From contig NC_089175.1 of the NCBI RefSeq assembly GCF_947507565.1, positions 1,787,733 to 1,851,732 on the forward strand: DNA of 64,000 bases. The letters are read 5' to 3'. This stretch comes from Oscarella lobularis (taxonomy: Eukaryota; Porifera; Homoscleromorpha; Homosclerophorida; Oscarellidae). This document shows positions 46,101 to 55,813 of the stretch, in pieces (positions within the stretch are counted from its first letter, which is position 1; the number at the start of each line of letters is the position of its first letter). The notes below the pieces were generated by a model. That model was not told the origin of the DNA, did not search any database, and saw only the letters and a program-made list of their open reading frames with translations. The position numbers and the translations under genes are program-made.

Positions 46101-49100
46101 TTCAGAAGAAGGGCTTGCGCAGTGTCTCTCCGACGGTGTATTTCGTCGTACATCTGGCAATTGTAGTCACTCCGATGATGTGTATATATCGTGCGAGGGT
46201 AAAATATGTGGTATAATTATGCCGTCGCGTATAGTTCGATGTGAATTCTTTTAGATGGTCGATGTTTGGAACTCTATGTGTATTTGTCTTCTGCAGAAGT
46301 TTCCGGGAACGCTGATACAACGAATGTGATTTTTTCATGCAAGAGTGGATACAAGCTGACTGGTCCAATGAGAGTTTCGTGTTTAGAAAACAGCACGTGG
46401 TCTGATGATACACCAGAGTGCATTCCAGGTGAGCAGATTTTATACCATGCACTACTTCCTCCGTCGCGAGAGTATTTGCACTATACGTCACGGTACTTAG
46501 CCATTCGCATGTGAGACTTCATTAATGCCCGGCTCTAGTAGAACGGAGGAAATTAATGCTTTTAATTAATGCAGCCTTTAGCTTGCCCTGACATGTTTGG
46601 GTTGTGGAATTTGACTTTGACGGTCTCGTCGGAGACTCAAAAAGACGAAGAAAACTTTTCTACTACGAAAGTGAACTTTGCATGCGACAACGGTTATATA
46701 CTGACTGGTCCTTCGAGCATTTGGTGTTTGGAAAGCAGCCAATGGTCTGAAGATGCACCACGGTGCGTTCCAGGTGAGTCGTTTGAAATATCCTTGCATG
46801 TATGATTATAGTTATCTCATCCTCTCATATTAAAAGTCCTGCGGAAAGCGCGGAACTCATACAGTAGCTGAGACTGCACGTCTTGTGTACGTTCCTTAGA
46901 TACTACAAGCATCGTTTTGTAAAGCCCTATAACCATGGCATAATGTTACTATACATGCTAAGTCAAAAATTTAATTAAGTAGGTTTTATATACTTTACCT
47001 CGTTAAATTGCTTCCAGTCTAATTATTTGCTTTTACAGTCTCCCTAGCTATTCCGATTCTCACACTCTTGCTCTTCCTTATTGTTTCCGGACTCACCATC
47101 AGATTTACCAACAATTTCAAATTCATATTCTCTCTTCGCGGTATTTACTACCTCCTACTAACAGCAAGCTCTTTTCTGTTTGCTATACTTATTGCTACTT
47201 ATTTTGGGCCCTACTCCACACCCTTGGTGGTAGAGGCCGTTGTTAATGCGGATACCGTTTTGTGCCTTTCGCCGTTTTTCACTCAAACTCTATTTCATCT
47301 CATCGGCAACTCGATTAACAGACAAGCAAGAAAGTTTATGTTTATCGCTTTTATCGTAATTGTTGAGATCGTGATCGGGGTTTTGTCTTCATTCATTTTT
47401 TCCGACTCAGATTGCAGCGAAGGTGACACATTTTCTTCAATCGTCTTGTCATATTGGCTAAACGGCGCACTGGCAATGGGAAGCGGACTCGTTATTTGGA
47501 TAACGTATTTCAAGGAATATAAACATCGGCCAAAATGCCAATCTTTTCTCGAATGTTTGACACTAACATTTCTTGCGGCGCTTTATCTTTCAGCCTTGGT
47601 GACTGTTACTTTTGAACACGACTGCAAGATACAGCATCATTTTATGATAGTTCTTGCTACGTTTCCGGCTCTACTGACACTTCATGTACTTACGTTTAAA
47701 CTCATTAAAGATGTGTTTGCTAAGAAGTACACATCAGGTAAAGTTGCCCACTAAATCCGTTTATTTTGTTGAGATTAGTTTTGTTTAGGAACAAATTTAC
47801 CTATAGAACTCTCTTTTCGCAGCGCTTCTGGAAGTAGCCTAAAAAATAATGCCGCCGAAGTTGACCAAGTAGTCTACTGGGACGAGGACATAGTACAACA
47901 AATCAGTGCAGTCATCATATCGCCTTCCCGAATTCAGAAGGAGGCTTGGATTGGCCGAGGTACGATACGTAATAAATATTTGAGTAATAACAACACGGAT
48001 CTCTCTCTCTCACATAAAGGAAACTTTGGAGCGGTGTTCAAAGGTACAATGAACAATGCAGTAGTTGCAATGAAGTCAGTATTAGGTACTCTCTTATATA
48101 TCATTTCTTGCTTTCCATTTTGACTTGAAGTTTGCGTAGATGAAATGAATCGCAGAGAAGTAAATGATTTTGTTCGCGAAGGCCTTCGAATGCGCCAATT
48201 CGACCATCCAAACGTGATTAAGCTATTAGGCATATGCTGGTCCGACAATCCGTCGAATCCCTATCATCGGTCTCCTCTTATCATTCTGCCCTATATGGAA
48301 CTTGGCGATCTCAAAATGTACCTTCGAAAATGCCGACCTGGAGAGCCAGCCGCATCTGTTCAGGACAAAATCCCCTTACAGGTATAAAGATCGAAATTGT
48401 AATCACTGTTGCTCGACGAAACGTTCTTTTTTAATTAAAGGGGAAGATTGGTTTGATACAGCTGGTCAAGTTTTCGCTGCAGATTGCTAGCGGAATGGAA
48501 TACATATCTAATAAAGGAGTAGTTCATCGAGATTTGGCCGCAAGAAATTGCATGTAAGAAAGGAATGTTCACTCATCATAATTCATTTTAATTGAAAGGG
48601 TGAGCTGGAGTTTGGAAGTCAAAGTCGGCGACTTCGGCTTATCAAAAGTATTGGCAGCAGGCAAAGACTATTACCGAGCGAGTGAAGGAGGAGCGCTTCC
48701 TATTCGATGGATGTCACCCGAATGTCTTCTTGACTTTGTTTTCACACCGAAATCCGACGTGGTAATCGGGAACTTGAAATTTATTCTCATTGAATATTCC
48801 TGTCTTTAGTGGTCGTTTGGAATTACTGTTTGGGAAGTGATGACACTTGGAATGGTGCCCTATCCAGGTACATCTAACCAGGAAGTGATCTCGTTTGTCA
48901 AGTCTGGTCAACGCCTAGCAAAGCCAGAGGAGTGTCCTTTGGAAGTGTAGGAGTATTTGTCTTTTGAAATTCTTGTATTGATTTTCCTTTCAGATACAAT
49001 ATGATGCTTTCATGTTGGTCAGTCAAGCCCGAAAATCGTCTGTCTTTCACGAAAATCGTTGATTTTCTTGAGGATTACCTGACGGAGAAGATGAATTACT

Positions 49101-49165
49101 TCAATGTGAACTCAGACGAGGATGACCCTTACGCATTGGAGCCTGGCTGCCAAAGAAAGTTGTGA
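40147..49165 (+). CDS. CCP/SRCR/FN2 ectodomain - seven-transmembrane - tyrosine kinase receptor
   Basis: Ectodomain exons, nearly all phase 1 in and out: CCP 40147-40323; SRCR 40580-40897; CCP 40954-41127; FN2 41334-41513 and 41576-41761; SRCR 42839-43138 and 43188-43505; CCP 43562-43735; SRCR 44347-44643 and 44693-45010; CCP 45067-45228; FN2 45650-45829; SRCR 45881-46198; CCP 46255-46428 and 46582-46773. A 699-bp exon (47039-47737) encodes seven hydrophobic helices. Kinase exons 47789-47959, 48020-48085, 48140-48381, 48441-48553, 48599-48761, 48810-48946 and 48994-49165 give [29 protein letters not shown] and LPIRWMSPE, all catalytic motifs of an active tyrosine kinase. Every junction from the last CCP to the stop is in frame. 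The ligand is unknown; the ectodomain suggests pathogen or adhesion recognition. The 5' end with the signal peptide is not settled. Confidence 0.8.
40384..40485. repeat. Foldback element with perfect 22-bp arms in the receptor gene's first intron
   Basis: Arms 40384-40405 (TAGCCTCGGAGACCCAGACC...) and 40464-40485 are exact inverted complements. They surround a GC-rich core of tandem GGCGAGGCGC units. It is a likely MITE or small-RNA-like hairpin in the intron 40324-40579. Confidence 0.85.
41950..42076. repeat. Intronic palindromic repeat, copy 1
   Basis: GTCATCCGTAATTTTTCTCGC...GCGAGACAGACAGATTACGGACGAC and TAGCTCCTATAGAAGCT...AGCTTCTATAGGAGCT form two nested foldbacks. They are duplicated at 44098-44226 within the equivalent intron after the SRCR-CCP exons. 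Confidence 0.7.
42081..42277. mobile_element. About 200-bp MITE-like insertion in a receptor intron
   Basis: The ends are an imperfect inverted repeat: TATAATG..CGTGATTGCGAGCCAATCAGGAGCGC on the left and its complement ending CGCG..CATTATA on the right. The interior has tandem ACTCTTCCGG/TATACC units. The paralogous intron at 44226 lacks everything between GGAGCT and ATTCTCG, which confirms an insertion. Confidence 0.7.
42278..42718. other. GC-rich segment present only in this intron copy
   Basis: Contains the palindrome GGATACTAGTATCC and a GC-rich block (42340-42610, including GCGCGCCGCGCGCGCGG). Absent from the paralogous intron near 44226, so it came with, or next to, the MITE at 42081. 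I see no credible protein or RNA gene in it. Confidence 0.4.
44098..44226. repeat. Intronic palindromic repeat, copy 2
   Basis: Copy of the nested foldback at 41950-42076. Here the following sequence (ATTCTCGAAGCAATATATTAC) continues directly, showing the uninterrupted ancestral state. Confidence 0.7.
45413..45588 (+). pseudogene. Decayed FN2 exon inside the receptor gene
   Basis: Aligns with the FN2 exon 41334-41513 (AACTGCGTCTTTCC..., GGCGTAGAATGG, GGTGCGCAACC, TACGAAGACC). A 10-bp deletion removes the codons for FTYK and shifts the frame, and a tryptophan and several cysteine-adjacent residues are changed. Skipping it leaves the gene in frame, since the modules are phase 1 at both ends. 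Confidence 0.7.
47039..47737 (+). other. Seven-transmembrane exon of the receptor kinase
   Basis: One exon, about 233 aa. Hydrophobic segments begin, in order, at [106 protein letters not shown] and [18 protein letters not shown]. Loops alternate, with basic ones ([13 protein letters not shown]) on the predicted inside. With the CCP array outside, this topology puts the kinase in the cytosol. No GPS or DRY-type motif is seen, so GPCR class is unassigned. Confidence 0.75.
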
Positions 49166-49640
49166 GGCCAATGATTATGTTACACAAGCGGAAGAGGTCG
49201 TTTGAATGTGAGTGAGAAGAATCGTAATTTTGTTCGTTTGTTTGTGTGTTTGTAGACTCGTTTGTTTGCTCGTTACTAGCGTAGAAAAAATTGCAAAAAA
49301 TTGGACTTCGCCCTAGCCTCGTATGCCAGGCCTAGATAAATCATAGATGTATGGATAAATCAAGGGCTCTGGCCAGGCTCCTATACGTCTACCCCGGATT
49401 AACATCATGCGAAGTGTATTATGCACTCGTACGAAGATTCTAAAGCAAGTTGATTGGGTGCTTGCTCTTCAAGCACCGTCTTGTGAGGCAGAGAGCGGTG
49501 ATTCAGTCTCGGGGCCTCTTTTCGTACTGAACAGTGATTTCGTACACGCGACGACGGCCGTAACTAACTGAAGCCAGAGGGTGATCCCTAAATTCACTAC
49601 TGCAAATTGCTGATGAACGAGTTTATTCGGACAGGGTACA
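49166..49640. other. 3' flank of the receptor kinase, duplicated downstream
   Basis: No gene seen. The sequence (GTGAGAAGAATCGT..., TCGTTTGTTTGCTCGTTACTAGCG, CACCGTCTTGTGAGGCAGA) recurs at 55170-55460. It marks the 3' end of a duplicated segment. Confidence 0.5.
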
Positions 49641-50222
49641 GTACTCAGCGACCGAACGTGCTAGCTATAGACCACGAAAAGCGGCCTAATATCCGTGGCT
49701 AGACGCGGTTTTACATTTGACGGCGGCGTCTTGATAATGATCGCACGTCTCTTTGTTGCGTACCCGGCGTGGCCGCACTTGTCGACCGACTTCTCCCTGA
49801 ATGAACTTGGTCGATCCACACAATTCCAGATCGAACCGGGCCAGTAGGAAATGACTGTCGTTTCCGCGCCGAAACCAAAGCCCAGTTGGCGACACACGAC
49901 GTTGCCGTTGGAGTTTCCCAAACAGCCGACCGCACACCGTTCCCCAGACTCCGTGTGGTAGACTTCAACTCGGCCTCCGACGAGACGAACGCTGAAGGGG
50001 AAAATGAAAGCGTTTTACGTTTGTTCTCCGTCAATATCAAAGGCTTACCTTTTTTCCTTTCTGTAGCTGGTGTTGCCCGGAACGTTCTTGGCTGCACGGT
50101 GAAAGATACAGCATCTTCACCGAGCAGACAATGGAGCTCGCAAGAAGGAAACGAAGACCGAACATCATTACTAAAGGAAGGGATCACGTGCATGGAGACT
50201 AAGCTCAGTCGACTGCTGTGGT
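49640..50222 (-). pseudogene. Chimeric fragment: SRCR exon of the tyrosinase gene joined to GH3 first exon
   Basis: 49690-49995 (minus) matches the last SRCR exon of the tyrosinase genes ([22 protein letters not shown]), but small indels break it into two frames. 50070-50215 matches the signal-peptide/UTR end of the GH3 gene (39540-39660), including GCTCGCAAGAAGGAAACGAAGACCGAACATCAT. The two are joined within an intron-like CTTTCTGTAGCTGG. It is a non-functional recombination product. Confidence 0.7.
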
Positions 50223-50224
50223 AA

Positions 50225-51100
50225 TACAGGGAAAGCTGAATTCAACACCGTGTTGGTTACGAGAAGAACTGCTTAAACTTTCGACTCACGACGCTTTGAA
50301 CACGTTATCTCTGAGTATCAGTATTGGATAGCGTAGAAGCACAAGAAACTGTCAAGTAAGAACGCAGTAGTTGTCCTGTGTCCGTCATTTTGCTGTATCT
50401 CGCAAGATGGCGTGAATTAACCCAGGTGCCGTCAACTGACGCGCAGAATAACAGTGACGATAACCTTCAGATATCTGCTAGGTCCTATTTCTCTCGACAA
50501 CCTCGCGACGACAAGAGTTGCCCATTGAGTTGTAATATTCACTATTAGCCTACGTTTTCTTAGATGCTTCAAGTACATACCGGTACCTCTCTTTTGCAGA
50601 AAAACGAAACAAAGCATGTCGTCTTCATCTCTCATTGAACGTAAATCGCAAATCGTTGTCGCTTCATCACTTGAGTGGATCAAGTGCAAGTGCAAGGAGA
50701 CAGACGTCTTTGCAACCGAGGCCTAATCTAGTAGTCATCTGTTTAAAGGCATGTGAGAATCTGACAGCGTGCTTGGCTTTCCACTCATCAGCTTTAGGGA
50801 AGGCTGAAGACCGAAGTACGTCTTGTGAACTCAGCAGCAACGTTTGGCGTTGCCAACAGAGAGCATCGCAGCAACTGCTAGTAAGAACGTCATAGTAGTA
50901 CAATACCCCCGCCTGTTCACTTCGCCCAAGTTTGAATTTATAATGCTTTTTGGCGGCAGGTCTTCACGTACGCCTGTGACAGAATTTCTTGGTTAAGGCT
51001 TTTATTATGAAACTTATGAAAAGCCTACAGTACAAACGCTAAACAAGACTAAACGATTTGATCGGGCAGGGTACCACCTCAGCGATCCCAGCGACGAGAT
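50225..51100. other. Intergenic, no gene recognised
   Basis: Short open frames occur on both strands (for example 50432-50695 minus) but have no recognisable domain, no splice partners and no relation to the flanking families. Confidence 0.4.
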
Positions 51101-51104
51101 TGTA

Positions 51105-51315
51105 CTAGAAGCGGTTTTGCATTTGACGACGGCGTTGTATGGTGATCGCACGTCGGTTTTCCGTACCCGCGGCGTGGCGGCGTGGCGGCGCGACGTCTCA
51201 TTGACAACGCACTAAATTCCATCGTGCCGCACGATGTCAGAACCGGATCCGTAGAACGTCAATCGAGTGCACGTCGTTTCCGCTCCGAGACCGAAGCTTG
51301 TTGGCTGGTGTGCTA
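51105..51315 (-). pseudogene. Degenerate SRCR exon remnant
   Basis: GCGGTTTTGCATTTGACGACGGCG, TGATCGCACGTC, ATTCCATCGTGCCGCACGATGTCAGAACCGGATCC and TCGTTTCCGCTCCGAGACCGAAGC align with the final SRCR exon of the tyrosinase genes. Numerous indels mean there is no open frame. Confidence 0.65.
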
Positions 51316-51442
51316 CTGACTCTCTTCTGATACAACATGAAAGGCGAAAGGAAACACAGAAATGTCGTGCATGCAACTACAAGATAACTCAACTCACTAG
51401 CTAATTGCTAATAAGCGAGTTCATTCGGGCAGGGAGCGACTT

Positions 51443-54440
51443 CAGCGAATCGCCGTTTTGCATTTGACGGCGGCGTCTTCATAATGATTGCACGTATTTG
51501 CTCCGTACTCGGAGTGGCGGCACTTGTCGAGCGACTGCTCATTTCCAACGCACTGAACTTGATCGAGCCACACAATGCCAGAACCGGGTCCGTAGGAAAC
51601 GGCGGTCGTTTCCGCGCCGAGACCAAAGCCCAGTTGGCGACACACGACGTCGCCGTCGGATTTTTCCCACGATCGACCGCACACCGTTCCCCAGACTCCG
51701 CAGTGGTACACTTCGACTCGGCCTTCACTTTTTCCTGAACCTCCGACGAGACGAACAGCTGAAGGAAAAAAATGTAAGTGTAAGCGTTTTACGTTAGTTC
51801 TCCGGCGATATCAAAAGCTTACTTTTTTGACAAGATACGTAGAATCGATCTGAAGGGTTTGTGCAATAGGAACGTCCCCACTGAACGCCCGTGGAGCAAT
51901 CTATTTCCTTTTTGTAGCTGGTAAGACAAGATGGATTCGCTGCTTGCAAAGGCTGCAATGGGGAGCCGGATCTTCGGTAGCTGCGCGGGAAAGACGGACC
52001 ATAACCGGCGGCTTCGCACGCCGTTGAGCGCTGACGATTTCCCCACGAATTCGCGCCGCACACGACACCCCATGTTTTTTGAGTTGGATTGTACACCTGA
52101 AGATAGCCGTTGGAACGGCCACTGGTTGACAATCGGACGCCTAAGGTGAAAAATTGTAAAATGTTTTTTGGATTAATATTGCCTTCTAACTCACCGGGAC
52201 TGCACTGAACTTGGGCGTACGCGTAGTTGGAGCAATAGCCGTTTCGGCGAAATGAACGGGCCCAGTTGTTATAAGAAAATGACTGAACCGGAGTCACTTT
52301 ACTGTACGAGCAGTCTTGAAGAAGACTTTCTGTTCCTCGGCAGTGAAAGTTCGTCAGCAGATTACTGCTGTATTGGTACTTATACTTGGGAGAATCTACG
52401 GCTTTTCCTCCTGAATATCCGAGTTGTCTACAAACGACGGCAGCGTTTGTGTCACTCCATCCGGCGTCGCAGATCGAATACCAAGCGCCGTCGGTGAGCA
52501 CTTCGATTCGGCCTTCAAATTCATTTGGACCAGACGCGAAACGAACTCCCGGCGTCGCTCGTCGACGAACGCATTCTGTCATTTGAGCCGGGGAAAGAAG
52601 ATCGCTGAGAAAGAAACATTGGATATCGTTCGCTTCCGTTTGAAGATCTTGACTTGACGACAGGTTGCGGCGAAGTGCGGAAACGGTGGCTGACGGAAGA
52701 AGGCTTTTCCTTTCGTCGTACGTGTAACCAAGAGCGGTAACTTTGAGCAAATTGATTGGGCGATTCCAGGTCGATTGGGGCAAGAGCTGAGTCGTTGTTT
52801 CGGGATAGGTGAGACTCAGATGATTCATAGTTGAGTTCAAGGTGTACCCATCTCCTGATGATGGATAGTTGTTTGGCCCGTCACCGTGTCTCTTTTGCCA
52901 ATCGTACCAGAGACGATCAATAAAGCTGTGGTGCTATGAAAGAACTCTTATAAAAGAAATTTGGTTGTTGATGGACTGAATCTTACGAAGTAAAAGACTG
53001 GATCAAGTGGCGATAAGGGTGATCTCATATCTGATTTACCAAACTTCGAATGAAGACTATTGTGTCTGTTGCCGCCACTTTCTGTTTTCTTTCTAAATTC
53101 ATCGTACGAGCTGAGGTTTTGATCTTCGTCAAGCTGCGACTGAGACTCTTGAGCTTCATAGAAATCCCCCATGTTTCGGGTTATGCATTGTGACGGATCT
53201 GAATGCCATTCGGATGTGTTGAAGTAACCTGTGTTAACGCAGTTGTCAGGTGGGTCGCCGTTTTGTGCTCCACCGAGAGGTTTCCAGATTTTTGACTCGT
53301 TGATCTTTTCTCCCGCCCAATTCCAGTAAGGAAGGCGAAGAGCATCATCGTTGCGAGCAATTTGTATAGCTCTTTCTAACATAGTCAGAAATGCGCGGTG
53401 CCAAGGAAAAAAGCCAGGATTACTAAGAAAACGAGACGCTTTAGTCATGAAAACGGGGCTAATTTCCTGTGTACCCGTGCGCGCCTGTTCTGAAAGCTGC
53501 ACAATGAAGGGCAGCTAATTCGTTAATAGCACCGTTCTTTTTCAGGATTTTGAATCCTTCAATTATTGACATCCAGTCGTCAGGTCGGTTGTTTGCCATG
53601 TCAATCAAATTGCACCGAACCTCTACGAGAGAAGACATTGCTAAATTTACGCCACATGCAGTCAAATGTCGCGAACTTACTGGATCCGAACTCTTGAGCA
53701 ATGTTCCTCATATCGTTGAAATCGTCGACAGCGAGAACGTATTCTCTGTCACCATTCTTTGGCGTGGCTATATTGATCAACTCTCGCTGATCGGAGGCAA
53801 ATCGAAAATTTGCCGGTCCCATGACAAAAACTGTTGCCTTGTCGCTTTCCTTCAGCACGTCAGCGGCTGTCTCGGGATTCCCGCCTTCAGTCGAGCCTCC
53901 GTTGGTTACAACAAAAACTACTTTATCGGCTCCAGATCGAGCTCCTTTGCTGGCATCATTAATTAGTGAGTGAGCTAAGGTGAGAGCTCCTTTTATGTTC
54001 CTCGATTCACCTCCGATGTACGGAATTGAATCGACGGCCGATTTGAGGTTTGCTCGAGGTGTAGAGTAAACTGAGATGTCGTCAAAATCGAATTCAATTG
54101 TTGTTTGACTGGACGTCGAGAATGTGATGACAGCAACCCTGACGGAGCAGCGGCATCCTATGGTCAACGCGTGATCTATCGTAAGAGCGACGAAGGACTT
54201 CTGCTTCGAGAAGTCGTCTCTTGAAATGCTGCCAGAGTTGTCCATGACGAAAAGGAGATCAACGTTCGTCACGCCGTCGCTTTCCGTTAGTTCGTCACTG
54301 AAGGAATTCGAGTGTGCGGCGAAAATGGAGAAGAAGGCGTTTCTTAGTTTCGCTGCATTTTTCGAAGAGGCTTGGGAATTTGACACTGAGCAGCACGCAC
54401 AGGTGCACAGGAGAATGATAAAACACCGAAGTTTTGTCAT
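51443..54440 (-). pseudogene. VWA - tyrosinase - SRCRx3 secreted enzyme, copy 1 (frameshifted)
   Basis: Exons 54440-53681, 53622-52987, 52933-52195, 52140-51823 and 51758-51443. A signal peptide (LRCFIILLCTCACC) leads a VWA domain with an intact MIDAS (MDNSGSIS). The tyrosinase exon has the CuA end FFPWHRAFL and CuB signature HNSLH...DPVFYF, then HHSFIDRLWYDWQ on the next exon. Three SRCR domains follow (SICDAGWSDTNAAVVCRQLGY; VVCGANSWGN; TVCGRSWEKSDGDVVCRQLGF). Secreted phenoloxidase-type chemistry on a lectin/SRCR scaffold fits defence or skeleton tanning. The tyrosinase exon carries a 2-bp deletion and a stop (53460-53480), between the first histidine region and WHR, relative to copy 3, so it looks broken unless the assembly is wrong. 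Confidence 0.78.
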
Positions 54441-54589
54441 TGAACTCGAGGGAGGGTATGATGTGAAATTGGCACGACTTTGTATATGACCACTCTGGCC
54501 TTTAGATCATCCTGCGTTGGAGTGACGATACTCTAAGGAGCAGATAACAACAGCTTCTAAGAATCTGGTTTTCTAGACGTCCTTTTTCC

Positions 54590-54720
54590 GATAATATGGT
54601 ATACAAATAGGATATAGGACATTAGGGTGTGTAGGACGTAGTGCGTACATATAGGATATTACGGTGTGTAGGATTACCTTTCTTAGTGGGAGAATACGCG
54701 TAACGCATCCTCAGGAAGAT
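54590..54720. repeat. ATTAGGGTGTGTAGGA-type repeat
   Basis: Units GGATATAGGACATTAGGGTGTGTAGGACGTA and GGATATTACGGTGTGTAGGATTACC recur at 58970-59060 and 59128-59230. Each lies just upstream (in the minus-strand sense) of a VWA-tyrosinase copy, so they were probably carried with the duplications. Confidence 0.8.
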
Positions 54721-55037
54721 CCAAATAGAAAATTCTAACCCTATTCGGTGTTGACGTTATAGATTTTGCTGGTTGAAAAGGAAACGGACAGACTCTGACC
54801 GCCTTCACAAGGTGAAGATCTGATAGGAATTTGGCGAATGCTTGGCGCGTCTAAGGTTCTAAATTGTATATACTAGTGCCGCAGACGAATCTATACATCG
54901 TCGACGTTTGACGTGATGGAACCAACATAACTGAAGCGACGGAAATTGAATAGGCAAGTCATACAGTACTGTAAATCCTCGCTTATCTGGACACCCGTGT
55001 ACAAAAAGACCCACTCATCCATCCACCCACCCACAGT

Positions 55038-55180
55038 AGGAAGGTTGATTTTCTTGAGGATTATCTGACAAAGAAGAGGAATTATTTCCATGTGAATTCA
55101 GACGAGGATGACCCGTACGTGCATTGGAGACTGGCTGCCAAAGGAAGTTGCGAGGCCATGCAAGCGGAAGAGGTTGTTTG
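55038..55180 (+). pseudogene. Duplicated 3' terminal fragment of the receptor tyrosine kinase
   Basis: Matches 49057-49200: GTTGATTTTCTTGAGGATTA, GAATTCAGACGAGGATGACCC, TGGCTGCCAAAGGAAGTTG. Only the last kinase exon's tail is present, followed by the receptor's 3' flank, which shows the segment was copied with the tyrosinase cluster. Confidence 0.8.
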
Positions 55181-55599
55181 AATATGAGTGAGAAGAATCG
55201 TGATTTTGTTCGTTTGTTTTGTAGATTTTATTTGTTGTTTTTAGATTTTGTTTGTTGTTTGTAGAGTCGTTTATTTGCTCGTTACTAGCGTAAAAAATTC
55301 GGCTCCGCCCTACGCATTCTACATGTACCCCGGATTAACGAAGAGAAGTGTATTATGCGTACAGTACGAGGATTCTAAAGCAAGTTGATGGGCTTTCTAT
55401 GCGTGCTTGATCTTCAAACACCGTCTTGTGAGGCAGACAGCGGTGATTCAGTCGCGGGGCCTCTTTTCGTACAGAACAGTAATTTCGTTGACGCCGTAAC
55501 TAAAAAAATTCGTACACGCCGTAACTAAAATGAAGCCAAAAGTTGACCCCTAAATTCACTACTGCTAATTGCTGATGAATGAGTTTATGCGGACAGGGT

Positions 55600-55740
55600 G
55601 TAGACCTGACGTACGTTCGCCGTAGAACGTCGATCGAGTGTACGTCGTTTCCGCTCCGAGACCGAAGCTCGTTGGCTGGTGTGCTACTGACTCTCTTCTG
55701 ATACAACATCAAAGGTGAAAGGAAACACAGAAATGTCCTG
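55600..55740 (-). pseudogene. SRCR exon remnant upstream of tyrosinase copy 2
   Basis: TCGTTTCCGCTCCGAGACCGAAGCTCGTTGGCTGG followed by TGCTACTGACTCTCTTCTGATACAAC repeats the remnant at 51280-51360. Part of this also recurs at 61335-61400. It is non-coding debris marking duplication boundaries. Confidence 0.6.
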
Positions 55741-55813
55741 CATGCAACTACAAGGTGACTCAACTCAACTAGCTAATTGCTGATAAGCGAGTTCATTTGG
55801 GCAGGGAGCGACT

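Noticed and set aside
50432-50903. Short frames between the SRCR-GH3 chimera and tyrosinase copy 1
   Set aside because: No recognisable domain, splice sites or duplicates; consistent with chance.
54226-54489. Plus-strand frame opposite the VWA exon (also 58586-58873)
   Set aside because: Antisense shadow of the duplicated, well-supported VWA exon.
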